Assembly: GCA_020740775.1 (NCBI GenBank) | Contig: JAHEWK010000006.1 | Coordinates: 372,001-436,000 of the forward strand | Length of the DNA: 64,000 nucleotides | Direction: 5' to 3' | Source: Ilyonectria destructans | Taxonomy: Eukaryota > Ascomycota > Sordariomycetes > Hypocreales > Nectriaceae | Made by a program: the position numbers and the translations under genes | Part shown: piece after piece, positions 47,299 through 61,600 of the stretch | Position numbering within the stretch: the first letter of the stretch is position 1 | Layout: each line of letters opens with the position of its first letter | Notes under the pieces: model-generated | Seen by the model: the letters and a program-made list of their open reading frames with translations, nothing else | Databases searched by the model: none | Told to the model about the DNA's origin: nothing

Positions 47299-50200
47299 TA
47301 TTAATAGCTCTTATTTAGTATATTACTATATTAAGTATAAGTTAGGTAAGTTATAATAGCTCCTACTACTCCATCTATAAGTATATCTACCTTATCCAAA
47401 AGAAAGAGCATCCTACGCCCTAAGGTCCCTAAGAATAGAAATAGAGACAACAGGATGAATATAGAAGAAACATCCAATAAAGAAGACACTACGGACAAAC
47501 TAACCCAGCTCCACGCAGAGAACTAATAACTTAGCAGCAACCTGATTAACTTGGCAAACCTCAATAAGGCCGCTAATAACTACTATAGTACCAGATTTAA
47601 AGCTATAATCCAGCAGATAGAAACTATAGGTATAGCTGCAAATAATAATACCTCTATGCTCCAGGCTACTATTAGCGCAATAGAATAATAAACTATTAAG
47701 CTCAGCCAGAAGTTAGCTAATACTCAGGCAGAATAAGTATAATAAGCCGAATAAACTAATAGATTCTTAGTTATACTGAATATCCTGAGACTCTATAATA
47801 TTAGAGAGACTATTAAGCTCTAATAGCTAAAAGAGTTCAATAGAAGCCCTAAGGAGCTTATTAGATATCTTATTAAACTTAAGTTATTCTATATATACTA
47901 TCTAACTGCTTTTAGTAATAACTAATTAAAGATATAATATACTATAGGACTTCTAAAAGGTAATACTAAAGATAGTATAATATTAATTCTTAAAGACTTT
48001 ATAGAAAAAATACCAGAAGAATATAAACTGAAAATAACTACTCTATTTAATAGCTTTAAAGTATATAAGTAGTTTCTATATAATACCTATAGAGAATAAG
48101 ATAAAAAGTATAATATCCTTATTACTATTTGTAAACTCTACTAATATAAAGTAGTATTAGAATATCTTATAAAGTTCTAATATCTTACTGCTAAATTAAA
48201 CTGAATAGATAAAAATATAATTAACAGTTTCTATAAAGAATTAAAAAATAAAGTAAAAGATAAGATTTATAAAATCCTTAATCTACCTATAGACTTTAAC
48301 TTATATACCTATTAGTATATTATAATTAATAACTAACTATTTAAATAATATATAGAAAAAGAAAAAAAGAAAATACTGACAGTTAGAAGAAAAAAAATAA
48401 CTATAACTCTAATAGCAGTAAAAAGCAATAAGGAAATACCTTCTATAGAATAGCAGCTAGACCTATAGAATTAGATACTGTATAGCAGGACTATTTATAG
48501 ATTTAGTATTGGAATTGCAGAAAGAAGAGTTATTTTAAAAGTAAGTATTAAGGCTCTAAAACCAACTAAAAACATAAATCTATATTAAAAGGTAACTATA
48601 AGATTTACTTTACCGGTAAGAATAAAGATATATAGACTGCAATCTATATAATATAAACTTCAATTATTACTATAACCAGAAGTAGATTTAATAGATACTT
48701 TAATAGAGTAGCCTAAAATAATAGCAACTAGAAAATAGAGTATCTAAATAAGTACCCCTTAATAATACTTTAAGCAGTACTAAAACTTAAAACTAGAATA
48801 AAAGAAGAAATTAGAGTGAAGAATAGTACTGCCTGAAAAAAAAAAATAGAAAATAAGACCCCAGAATAACAGGAAGAATAACTGCTAAAATAATAAGCTA
48901 ATATAGAAATACAGCAAGAGAAATTAAGCCAGGGAATTAATACTATATAGAAATCTATCTCTATAAGCAGATAAAAAATCCCCCTAGAACTACCTAATAA
49001 TATATAACTATTATAAACTATCACTATAGTCCAATAAAATAAGGATATATAACGACCTACAGTTAAAGTAAAGGTATATATCCCCAATAGATAACTCAAA
49101 CTAGCTATACTGCTTCTAATAATACAGAAATATAGAGTAAAGATCTTTAAGATACAGAAGAAAAATAACAAGCTATAGTAATACTTCTATACTAGAGAAA
49201 AAGAAAAGCCCTAAGTTCACTCCGGACGAAAAGTATAATAAGTAAGAAAAATAGAACTTCTGGTAAATAATAAAGATATTATTTTACTAGCCGATAAATA
49301 CCCTAAAATAGAGGATAAATACTACTATAAAGAAGCAAGCTATTCTAAAGATTTATACTGGAGCCTCTAGATAAATTAAGAATACTACTAGGAAGAAGAT
49401 ATATATAGAACCTGTATATAGAAAAACCCTATAGAAATATATAACAACCTTACTAATAAAAGACAAACCCCCAATAAGAATGCCCCTATCTATATTTATA
49501 CCTATAATAGATACCTAAAGTATTACCCCCTAAATATTACCTTAATAGAAAGACTGAATAATAACCCTAGAGTCTCTATTTATTACTGATAATATAAAGA
49601 AATCTTATAGATATTATATATTATCTATACCTACTAAATATATAAGAAAGAAAAGATTTACTATAACTATTACCCAGTATATATAGGTAATAAATCTATC
49701 TAGAAACCCTACTTATAGAAGGAACTTAAGTATTTCTGTATTATAATATAGTATAGTAGAGTAGGAGTTATATAACTGGATAATAAGGAAAACCTTTTCC
49801 CGCTAAGTTGTCTGATATTAGATACTACCCTTAGCTACTATAAAATAGAAGAATACTATATATATAAATAGAAAAAACTACAGAAATAGTATACTATAGA
49901 ATATAAAAGAAAGATATAATATATTACAGCTAAAGTACTATAGTATAATATAAAGGACTGTAAAAACCATAAGTAGGAAATTTAAGATAAATTCCAATAT
50001 ATTAAGTATATAATAATAAAAGACTATAAATTTAATAACTATAGAGGAACTAGCAGCCTTAATAGAGCCTAAAAAAGCAAGATGGAAAATTGGGAATAAA
50101 GAGGTATAAATCCAAACTGTAAAGGCAAAGAACCCACTAGATCTACCTAATCCTACTTAGTAAGAAATATAATAACCTGTATACTATCTAGATGCCTAAA

Positions 50201-51119
50201 GTATGGGATTAAGGCATAAGAAATCAACTAATACATCAGATAAATATATATAGAAGGATTCAACTTCTATAATAGAACCGGAGATAATAAAGATAACTAA
50301 GTATAATACTAATAACTCTAAGGATTGGGAAAAAATCCACACTATCTATAGAAGAGCAATAAATAAGTAAAAAAGAAAAGATACCCTCCAATAAGACTCT
50401 ATATATAATATAGAAAGAAAATAAATAAAGAACCTTAGAAATAAAGATTTAAGTTAAGGGAGTATAGCTTACTGTATTAGTAGATAGTAGAGTAGAGTGG
50501 GAGTATATTGACCTTAGTATAGTTAATTGCCTGTAGCTGCTATAGAAGGATAAAAAGGAACTCTATATAGTTTTAAATCTTAAAGAAAGCCTATTTAAAT
50601 ATAATAATAGAGTTATAAGCTATAAGGTTAATTACCTTAAGGTTTTTATTAAAGAAAAGAACTAAAAAATCTTATTTAATATTATACTAATAGGATATTA
50701 TAATATTATCCTTAGGTATTTATAGTTATAAAAATACAACCTATATATTAACTGGAGGACTGGCTAAATATAAATTAACTATAATAATATACTTTTTAGT
50801 AATAATAATAGTAACTTAAATATAAGATTTTAATACTTAATCTCTAACGATAAAAATAAATATAATAGTAAAGATATAATAGAGACTTTATAACCCCTAA
50901 AAGAAATATAATATAAATATTAAAAAGATAAATACTACTAGCTTTAAAGAATAATTAGATATATCTAATAACAGTTTAAATAGATAAATAAAGACCTTAA
51001 GGAGTATAAGAAACTGCCTGAAGAAGAATAACTTAGAAATATACCAGTATAGTATAGAGTATACTAAAAACTCTTTACTGAAGAACTTAAAATAGAATTA
51101 CTAGAATTTAGTTAATAGG

Positions 51120-51950
51120 ACTATAAAATTATACTAAAAGATAAAATAATATCTATATTCTATTAGATTTTTAATCTGAATGTTATATAACTTAAAATAC
51201 TTAGAGAATATATTGAAGATATACTTAAGAAAGGATATATTAGGATTTCTAAGTTATCTGCAGAATACTCTATTATATTTATTCCTAAAAAGAATAATAA
51301 GCTTAAACTTATTATAGACTACTAAAGGCTAAATAATATTATAATTAAGAATAGAACCTTACTACCTCTTATTATAGAGCTTAAAAACTAACTCTATAGT
51401 AAGCAGGTATTTATAGCTCTAAATCTAAAAGAAGTATATAACCTTATCTATATTAAAAAAGAATATAAGTAAAAAACCGCATTTCAAACTAAGTTCGGAC
51501 TTTATAAATATCTTATTATACCCTTTAGACTTATAAATATACTGATAATATTCCGGCAAATAATTAATAATATACTTTAAGAGCACCTTAATATTTTTAT
51601 TATATACTACCTAAATAATATCCTTATCTTCTCTAACTCTAAAGAAGAACATACAGAATATATCCATACAGTATTAAAAGCACTCTAAGATATAAAACTT
51701 TTAGTTAAACCTAAGAAAAGCTACTTCTATATACTAGAGGTTAAATTCCTTAGATATATAATTTCTTATAATTAGATTAAGATAGATCTAAAGAAAATTA
51801 TAGCAGTTAAGAACTAGCCTTAACCTACTAATCTTAAGGAAGTACAGTTCTTTTTAAGCTTTACTAATTACTATAGATACTTCCTTAAAGACTTTAGCAG
51901 TTATACTACCCCTCTAATATAATTTATTAAAAAGAAAGAAGAATTCCAAT
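51120..51950 (+). pseudogene. Reverse transcriptase region of the chromovirus
   Basis: Bridging the stops, the frame shows IIDY-RLNNIIIKNR near 51,310-51,360, IPFRLINIPIIFRQ near 51,515-51,560 and YLNNILIFS near 51,607-51,635. These correspond to the Gypsy motifs VDYRxLNxxTxxNRYPLP, MPFGLxNAPxTFQ and YLDDILIFS. The catalytic YLDD reads YLNN, as expected from G-to-A mutation, so the enzyme is dead. Confidence 0.88.
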
Positions 51951-53149
51951 AGAATACTGCTATAGAAAAAGCATTTAATACTATAAGAGATTTAATTCTT
52001 AGTAAACTTATTCTAGTGATATTTAACTTAGAATAAGAAATTAAGCTTAAGACTAACTTATTAGATTTTATATAAGAAGCTTAGATTGGATAATAAGACA
52101 ATAATAGCCTATTATACTCTATTGCCTTCTTCTCTTATAAAATATATAGCGCTAAACTTAACTACTCTATCTATAATAAAGAGTTTCTTATAATTATTAA
52201 TATATTTAAAGAATTTTAATACTATCTTCTAGGCAGTAAATATTAAGTTAAAGTGTTTACTGACTATAAAAATATCTTATATTTTATTATAATCCAGTAA
52301 CTTAGTAGATAATAACTCAGATATACTAAATACCTCTTTAAATTTAACTATATTATTATCTATATTAAAGGAATAAAGAATAGATAAGTAGATACTATTA
52401 GTTAACAACCTGACTTTAATACTAATAAACCTATTACCTAAGAACAACTTCTTACTAAGATACCTAAGGGATATCTTAAATAGAAGTTTATTATAAGAAT
52501 AGCTTAAGAATGGATCCCTTAAGAATTAATAAAGCTTCTAAAGAAACCTAAATAAAGCTTTAAAGACTAAATATACAATACCTACCCCAAACTACAAGAG
52601 ATTAAATAGTATAACAGAAAAATCGTACCTACTAAATTATAATAGTTATATATAATATCCTACTACTACAGAGGGAATTACTATAGAAACCCCTAAATAC
52701 TAGCCAGAGAGCTTAACTAATATTTCCACAGAGATATTATAGATATATATATAAGCTATATAGGTATATATAAAAAATATCTATAACACCTTATTAATAA
52801 ATATATATATAAATATAAGGAGATATAGCAATATAAGAACTATAAGCTATAATAATTAAGAAGTATTAGAAGTATTCTTATAGTATAACTGAATAACTTA
52901 CTATACCAGCAGATCTGGAAGTTTAATAACAAACTACCTCCAGAAGAATAAAATAAGAAGCTTTAAGTGCCTAAAGAACTGCAGCTATAATTAATTAAGG
53001 AGGTTTATAAATACCTTTTATATAGATATTAAGAAGTTAATAAAACCTTTAAATAAGTTAGATTAATATACTAATTTCCTAAGATAAAAAGAATAGTTAA
53101 AGATACTATTAAGCAATATAATTTATATAATAAAACTATAACTTAATAT

Positions 53150-54243
53150 TATAAACTATATAGAGAATTATAGCTCCTACTAGTTACTAAGCAACTATAG
53201 AACTCTATTACTATAGACTTTATTATGAAATTACTTCTATTTAGAGATCTAGCTATAGATACATTCTATAACAGTATTCTTATTATTATAGATAGATTTA
53301 TGAAATTTTCCTATTTTATACTATACTAGGAATTAATAGATATAGAGTAGTTTGCCTATATCTTTCTAAGGAATATTATCAGTATTTACAGACTCCCTTT
53401 AGAAATTCTTTCTAATAGAGGACTACTATTTACTTTTAAGTTTTGGTAAGCACTAATATTATATATAGAATTAAACTACTAACTTACTACAGCTTAGTAT
53501 CCTTTAGTAGATAGCTAAATAAAAAGATTAAACTAAATACTAAAATAATACCTTTACTGCTATATTAACTATAAATAGAATAATTAGGTTAAGAAGCTTC
53601 TAACTATATAGCTAAGCTATAATATTACAAAATATAAAAGTATAAAGATTGCCCCAGTCTATACTAACTTTAAATTTAATACTAATATCTATAGAACCAG
53701 TTAAGAAGGACCTATTAACCTAAAAGTAATTCTTATAACTGAATAGCTGAAGAATTTATATAAGGAAATAAAGACTAAACTTAAATTTATTAGAAACTAG
53801 ATAAAAAAATACTATAACCTAAAATAAATAAAGGGACTATCCTTTTTAGAGGGAGATATAGTCTATCTATCTACTAAAAACCTATAAATAAAATATAAAA
53901 ATAAAAAACTAAACTATAAGTATATTAAACCCTTTAAAATTATAGAAAAAATATCAAAAAATAACTACAAATTAAACCTACTACTAAAAATTAGAATCCA
54001 CTCTATCTTTTATATCTTACTTCTTAAGACAGTAAAAAACACTATTTAAGTTAATACTAACAAATAGCTTAAAACTAAGGTTAAAGAGTTAGAGGAATAT
54101 AAAGTTAAGAAGATCCTTAATAAAAAATAGATTAATAGATAAATATATTACCTTATTAAATAGAAAAACTACCCTAAGAGTAATAACCAGTAGGAACCAG
54201 CTAAAAACCTTATCTATATATAATATCTCCTAAAGGATTTTTA
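53150..54243 (+). pseudogene. Integrase and C-terminal chromodomain of the chromovirus
   Basis: The integrase core reads SITIDFI near 53,205-53,225 and ILIIIDRFMKFSYF near 53,280-53,320. The C-terminal part includes EGDIVYLSTKNL near 53,850. Near 54,090-54,240, bridging stops, EEYKVKKILNKK, YYLIK-KNYPKSNNQ-EPAKNL and LLKDF match the chromodomain consensus (EYEVExILdkR, YLVKWkGYpeseNTWEPaenL). Trp residues are TAG stops here, a G-to-A effect. Chromodomain-bearing Gypsy elements target methylated-histone chromatin. Confidence 0.85.
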
Positions 54244-54985
54244 ATAATACTACCAGAAGAAAATAAAATATTAAAATTAATAGAATTCCAGTTAATAATA
54301 TCAGTATAAACTAAAGACTAAAGGTTAATAGTAGCCTTATATTCTGCCTGCTCTAATAACTCTAACTCCTCTAAAGATTTAAAACTATAACAGATTATCT
54401 TATAACCCCTAATAACTAAAGATTGATACTAGTAATAAGTGTATTTCAGAAGATCTAAAGATTGGTTAAATTCAGCCTAAGCAGCCTAAAGAGCAGCCCG
54501 CTTCTTAAGGAACTCTTCCTTCAGATTTAATTCCTTATCACTAAGGCGCTTTACTTTAGAGATAATCCGAATTACTACCCTTATTTTAGTAAGAGAATAT
54601 AAAAATAAATTGGAAAAAAGAAGAACTTATATAAGTTCAGAGGAATACCAGTTATATCATAAGGACGACCCTTATTGGTATAGAAACCATATTTCTTAGA
54701 ACTACTATTCAGTATCTTATATATATACCTATTAGCAATATATTATAAATAAGATATAACTTTAAAGCCAAACTCCTTAATAGCTGCAGCTAGAACCAGT
54801 ATATTAGCGGTAGAAATAGAAACCTAAAGACCCTTAGTAGAAGCAGCTTAGATTAGTTTACTTACTGTTAACTTAAGAATATTATAGGATTTAGAAGGAT
54901 ACTTTGAAATTTGACTGGATATTCTGTCAGTATATTGGAATATTTAAGGAAGCAGATTAGGGATATACTAATAAGTGCAGAAGAA
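54210..54985 (-). pseudogene. Antisense reading frame between pol and the 3' LTR
   Basis: On the minus strand one frame runs about 255 codons, broken almost only by TAA/TAG at likely Gln positions. Visible segments in order include QISKYPSKSYNILKL, STANILVLAAAIKEFGFKV, GRPYDITGIPLNLYKFF, a charged helix RLSDKELNLKEEFLKKRAAL and LEELELLEQAEYKA. A hydrophobic segment precedes a coiled-coil-like region. The protein-like composition and the single-frame continuity argue for an ancestral gene rather than a shadow of pol. I do not recognise a named family. Confidence 0.6.
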
Positions 54986-55020
54986 ATAGTCTTAAAGATA
55001 GCTATAGGGATATAACTAAC

Positions 55021-55036
55021 GGAAGGGGAGATATTA
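55021..55036 (+). other. Polypurine tract of the chromovirus
   Basis: GGAAGGGGAGATA lies immediately before the 3' LTR, where the plus-strand primer of LTR elements is expected. It is the only long purine run with G in this AT-rich stretch. Confidence 0.75.
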
Positions 55037-55470
55037 TATTACAGCCTGGGTTGGGATTAGGTAGTTATAACTGGCAGTATTATAATATACCCACTTTTTT
55101 ATATAATATTAAGATTCCAAACTCACCCTATATAAGTAAGCCAGAATACCTAACTTACTTATCTATAATAAGCTATAAGATTAGACTTACTCTTACCTAG
55201 TAAGCCTACTAGAATAGCTATAATATATAAATATACTTATTTAGTACTTTTATAGAAAATAGCCTTATTAGTTATTAATATAATTTGGTTATCTAGCTTA
55301 CTGTACTAGCTATATATTACCAGATATAATACCTTCACTCTACTATATTACCCCGTTTATAGTAACTATACTATAACTTATATATAACGTTCTAATTCCT
55401 ATTAGAATCTAAACCCCTATAATCTGCACCTACTCTATACTGACAGTTCAGAATAAGTATAGCCGTTATA
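55037..55470 (+). repeat. 3' LTR of the chromovirus
   Basis: 434 bp, starting TATTACAGC and ending GCCGTTATA, and followed by AATAA, the same five bases that precede the 5' LTR. Confidence 0.9.
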
Positions 55471-58400
55471 AATAAGAATTCTTACTTAAAGTAATATAGT
55501 AGTAATTTATATTTAATATACTTTCTTAATTATAAATATAAATAGCTATTAGTAGTTAAATTCCAGCTATTTAATTTAGAATACTATTTATATTAAAGAT
55601 TAAAAATAAAGAAAGAGGTTTTTAAGTACTTTTAAGCTATAAAATAATTTTCTATTTTTAGTATATATAAGAGTTATATATTTTATAGTATAGCTATAAA
55701 AATATAAACTTTAATCTGTAATAATAAAGCTTTTATATAAAAACCTTACAATTAATATATTAATATCTTACTTATTTTTTATTTAATAAGACTAAGAATA
55801 TTATATTTAAAACTTTTAAATTTTTAGTTTTTAAAATATTAAATTAAAGAAAGAATTAGAGGACTTATAAGAGATAGCTACAGTAGGAGTAGCAGAAAGA
55901 TAATAAGAAAGAAAGAAAAAAAAAAGAAAGAAATAGAGAAAAAGAGGCTTTTTATAGAGCTAGAGAGAAACCTTAAGCAGACTTTAAATTTCTAAATCTT
56001 AGGGGTATAGAGATAGTTATATAGTAAAAGCTATTAAAAGCCTAAAGTAAGAGTAAAGAGAAAATAAAAATAGAGGCTACTAAGGTAATATAGAGCTTAC
56101 TCTATAATACTATAGAGCTAATCTTCTTTAAGAAATATAGAGCCAGAAAATTAAATAAATATCAGCTTAAACTTAATACCTAAATATATACTAATATATA
56201 AGGGTTATATAACTAAAAGAAGAAAAAGCTAAGCTTTAAGATATTAATAGAGGCCTAAGGGGCTACTATAAAGGTATTTAGAGTATTAAGCTATAAAGAG
56301 CTACTATAATACTACTATAGCAGCTTTAGGAATAAATAAAAGCAGATAAAAATAGAGTGTAGTATTAATTACTATAACTCTATAGAGAAAATCTCTATTA
56401 GCTTTTTTATAACTCTAAAGTAGCTAGAATTAAAAGAAGGGTAAATATATAAGCTGTAAATTTAAATAAAGCTAGTTATAAAATTATTAATATAAATTTA
56501 ATAATAATAATATATTTCTTAAGGTAGCTAAATAAAATTATAATAAGATTTTTATTTTATAGCTAAATAGCTAAAAGGTTTTTTCTTTTTAAATTAAGTA
56601 GTAGGAGTTCTATAGGCTTAAATATAGATAAAATAGTATTTATTAAATAAATAAATAGATATTAAATTAAAAGATCTTTTAGCTGGAATTTTATTTTAAA
56701 ATAATATATTCCCTTTAAAATTTAAAATAAAAAGATAAATATAAAGAGTAATTAAAGTAGAATATATAGTAAAGATACTACTATATTAAGCTTAATTAAT
56801 ATAAATAAAACTAATAAAAATATAGCTATAATAATATTAAATACTATTAAATAAAATAAATAGCTTCTTTAAAAAGATTAATAAAATACTATTAGAAAAA
56901 TTATATAATAATACTATATAATAAATTAAAAAGATATAAAGTAAATATACTTTTTATAGTTATATATAGAAATAATAAGAATTAATAGCTATTTATTAAA
57001 AGTTAATATAGTAAGATTAAATTTATATAATTATAAATAAATAATTAAAATAGTAGAATATTTTTCTTTTTATTATAGTAAATAGAATATAAAATATAAA
57101 AATATATAGTAAATTAAATAGAATATAATAGAGTTCTTTTTTTAAAAAAGAAAGTTAATATTAAATAAATTAAAATAGTTATTTAATTTATAGATAGTAT
57201 AAGTAATAATTAAATTTATAATAGAAATAAAAGAATTAAAGCTAAAAGAGGAAAATTAAATATATTAATAATTAAAATTAGAAAATATAAATATAATATA
57301 ATTTTATTTTAATAGATTATATTTTAGCTGTTAAAAATAAAATACTAAATACTTAAAGAAATTAACTTTTAAATAGATTTATTAAAAAAAGTTAAATAAA
57401 ATTTAAAAAAAGTAATTTAAAAAGAAAAAGTAGAATTTTACTTTATAGTTAAAATAAAAAATAGTAAAAATATAAATAATATAGTATATTTTATAGCTTT
57501 ATAAAATTTATTCTTTTAAGTATAATAAATTTATTATTACTATAATTATCTTTTAGCTATATATCTATAATATATATAATAAAGTTATATTAAGTATTAA
57601 TTTAGCTTTTTAATATTATTATATTAAGTTTTATTACTCTAATTAAATTACCTATATTAAATTTACTATAATTAATAAAGTAATTAAAGTTAACTTAAAT
57701 TAAACTTTCTATTTAAATTAGAAAATTAAGGAAAAAAGCAGATTATTATAAAGTAAATAGAGATTTAAATTAATAATATAATTATATCTTAAAGAAGAAA
57801 TTATAAAAATACTATAATAAGTAGAAATTAAGTATAGAGTATAAAATTATATAAAATTAGCTAATTATAGAATAATATTATAATATAGATACTATAAGTA
57901 ATAAAGTAAGATTCTTATATTTAAATAGATAAATTAATTAAAAAGATTAAATTAAATTACTATAAAAAAACTATAAATATTATAAATTAAATAAAATTAA
58001 CTTAAAAGATAATTTATTTATTTAGTATATATTATTTTACCTATATTTAGGTCTATAGAACTCCTTCTTACTAAATTAGCAGAAAAAAACCTAAAAGCTA
58101 TTTCTAGCTATAAAATAAAAACCTTACTGCAATTTTATTTTACTACCCCTAGGGGCTGCTTATTATTATTAGATTTATACTAATAATCTTATTACTAATT
58201 TTATTTAAATTTATATATATATAAGTTACTCTCTATTTAGCCTAATACCTTTAGATTATAAAGGTACTATTAGAGGGATCCCTTTAGAATTATAGCAGCT
58301 AGAATTAAATTTCTATCTTTCTTCTATAGCTTAGCGGGCAGTATAGTAGCCCTCTAGTTACTACTAGCTATATTAAGCTAGCTTCTTCTTTCTTCAGACT

Positions 58401-58600
58401 GCTCTTATAGTTATATAACTATTATATACCAGCTGGTATCAGCTTATATCTAAATACTAAATCTATACTAATAATTACTTAATACTTCAGTCCTACTATC
58501 TCCAGCTAGAGTAAGCTATATAGTACTATAGAGGCTATTCCAGCAGTATTATATTAATATATATTCTTACTTACTTCTTACTTTCTAATTAGATATTTAA
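55471..58600. other. AT-rich, RIP-degraded repeat DNA, type not identified
   Basis: Very AT-rich with no usable reading frame. A purine-rich AAAGAAAGAAA tract lies at about 55,905-55,950. I could not match it to an element class by eye. Confidence 0.6.
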
Positions 58601-61600
58601 TTATTTTTCTTATACTCTCTCTTTTATAGGCCTTAAGTTAGAGCTTTTAGATCTATTTAAAGCCTCTCCCTCTAGCTTTATAAAGAGCTTTTTTTTCCTC
58701 TACTTTTTTCTTTTTTTTCTTTTTTTCTTATTATTATCTCTACTGCTACCCCTACTGTAGCTATCTTTATATATCCTCTTTATTCTACTATATACTCTCT
58801 ATAATATTGCTTAATTCTTATTAATATTTATTTAATCTCTATCTATTTATTTTATTATTTACTTAATTTTATTCTTCTTTATAATATTCTGCTATTACTA
58901 TTTTATTCTTTCTATAACTTCTTTTTAATTTTTACTATTATATCTTATTTATTTCCTACTTAAAAGAAGATTACTGCTATTACTTATATTAAGATATAGT
59001 AGGTTAAAAGGGCTGTCTAGCAGGCTATTAATATAGCTATATAAACTCCTACTAATAGTAATAATTCTAAGGAGGCTATTATCTTAATTCCTCCCCCTAA
59101 GTCTACCTCCCTCTATAAGACTTCTAAAATCTTTAATCCTAAAGTTATCTCCTCTTATTCCTACTATAATATTTATATTAACTTTATTCTAAAAGGTTAA
59201 AAGTTACTATTTTATTTTATATCTTTATTATATTTAGTCTATATTAACTTATACCCTATTTAAATACTTCTACTTTACCTATAGTATATTCTCTCTATAG
59301 TATTATTATAATAATTGTTTAGTAGCTAACTTTCTTTTAAATTCTAATAGATATTATACCTACTATATAAAGAATAAATATACTTATCTTTATATAGATT
59401 TTCCTTTATAATACCCCTATAGTTACTCTTTTAATATCTTTTAGCCTATTAATACTTTTATTAAGCTTATAATTTCTACTAAATATCTATCTCTTACTTT
59501 ACTTTAGTAATATTATATTTTAATTTCTACTTTTAGACTCCTTCTCTATATAGATATTTCTATAGCTTTACTTTAACTCCTATTAATCTAATTTTAACTT
59601 AAGAAGCTAGTAAAGATTAATAAGACCTTTAGTTACTATAACTAATATATAATTACTACTTATAGTAGTACCCAGAAGAAGAGAGTATTTACTGCTAGAT
59701 TAGCTTTAGTCAGTCTTAATAATAACTTTATAGCTACTAAAACTAACTGCTTTCTCTACTGACTTATTACTCTTATTAAAGCTTAATTAGTTACTACTAA
59801 TATTAATATCCCTATAGACTCTAATAATAATAAGAGTATTATTAGTATTTAAATACTCTTATAGTATTACTGTAATATCTCTCTAAAGTATTAAGTAATT
59901 TTTACTTTAAAAGTCTAATTAATCTAAAAGATTAAATAGTATCTATAGATTTTTATTTACTTATTTATAGTAATAAAATTATATTAATTTTAGTAGTTCT
60001 AGCAGTTAGATTTTAGCCTCTATTATAAAATTACTATAGCTTCTACTCTCTCTCTTCTATTTTATTATATTTAAAATATTACTACTAACTTAAATTATAT
60101 TAATTTTATTATTCTACTATATTATTATACTGCTATAGTAACTATATACTTATTGCTAAGATAACACTCTATATTTCTATAGTCTTTTAGTTTTAATTTA
60201 AAGAGACTATTTCTACTAAAGAGGCTATAATTTATAAATATATATTTAACTATCTGCTTGCTATATCTATAGGGGTATTATAGTAATATTACTTTAGAAA
60301 CTCTTCTATAGAATAAAAAGGCTTAAAGTTCTATATATTCTATATAGAATTAAATTATTAAGCTATTAATATACTTTAGTTAATTTTAATATAATCTTCT
60401 ATAGTTAAGTTTAAAGGGGTAGCAATTTAAAATACTAATATTATTATAGCTATACTATAATCTTTAGATTCCAGCTTTCTAAATTCAGTAGGTTTTTTAA
60501 TCTTATTTAAGTATTTTTAGAATTAAAATACTATTACTAAGCTATTAGTAAAATCAGTTTTTATTTATCTTATTTAGGTATTATTAAAGTCCTCTATACT
60601 TTAAAAGTATTACTGCTACTTTTATAATAGCCTTATAGATTACCTTATATATTAAGCTATCTTTAGTATATTTCTTAAATTTAGTAATTTTTATATTAAG
60701 ATAGAGATCTAAAAGGGGGATTAGAAGTTCTATCTTTAGATTTCTTATTAAGGTAGCTCTATAGGCTTCTACTATAATATAGAAGCTCTTTATTTATTTA
60801 GCAGTAAGCTTCTATACTATCCTCCTAAAGTTCTCTTTACTTTCTATAGATTAATAGAATATTAAGGCTCTATAGGCTAAAGTACTTCTAATAATCTTAA
60901 TATAGATTTTTCTATCTCTATAGATATTATAGCTCTATATTAATACAGTAATAGTACTAAGGGTATATTATTATTTAAGTATTTTCTTCTATAGCTTTTT
61001 AAGGTAGATAGACTAATTAAATTTCCAGTTAAGCTATACTTTTAGTATTTTTAATTCTTTATTTAATATTATTATAGCAGTCTCTAGCTATACTAGCTTC
61101 TATATTAATTAGTAACTTCTTATAAAGTAAAGTAATTTAAATTTACTTAATTTAAATTTTATTCTATATTTCTTAATTTAGTTATTATATACTGTCTATA
61201 CAGTCTTTAGGTATTATTATATTACTCTTTCTATCTAGCTGATAGCTATTAGATTAATATTATTAATAAAGTCTATAATTACTAGCTCTTTTTACTGCTT
61301 AAGTAGCTTATATAGTATTCTAATATAGATTAAAAAGAGAATTAAAAATAAAAATAAGCTTTATAGTACCTCTATATATATTTTAAAGACTTTTAATTTC
61401 TTATTATTAAAGTGAAGTTATATTATTCTTTCTAATAGATAGTTATAGATCTATTAGATAAATCAGTTTTTAATTCCTACTATTTCTAGAATAAAAATTA
61501 ATTTTATAAAATTAACTATATTAAAAGTACTAAAGATATCTAATTAGATTATTATAGTAATATTAAGGTAATTCTATACTATTCTAATTACCTTTATAGC

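Larger units (their letters stand above)
46865..55470 (+). mobile_element. Dead Ty3/Gypsy chromovirus, structurally complete
   Basis: An 8.6-kb LTR retrotransposon. Two 434-bp LTRs bound it (46,865-47,298 and 55,037-55,470), and both flanks carry the 5-bp duplication AATAA. The interior shows gag-like sequence (about 47,450-48,800), protease region, reverse transcriptase (about 51,120-51,950), RNase H, integrase (about 53,150-54,000) and a chromodomain (about 54,090-54,243), the Gypsy order. Every frame is broken, mostly by TAA/TAG where Gln codons are expected, consistent with RIP. A purine-rich tract abuts the 3' LTR, and an antisense frame lies before it. No part can be functional. Confidence 0.9.

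Noticed and set aside
48770..49171. A 133-codon minus-strand hydrophobic frame in the chromovirus
   Set aside because: Phe/Ile/Tyr/Ser-rich translation is what RIP-converted TATA DNA gives by chance, and the gag-pol sense reading explains the region.
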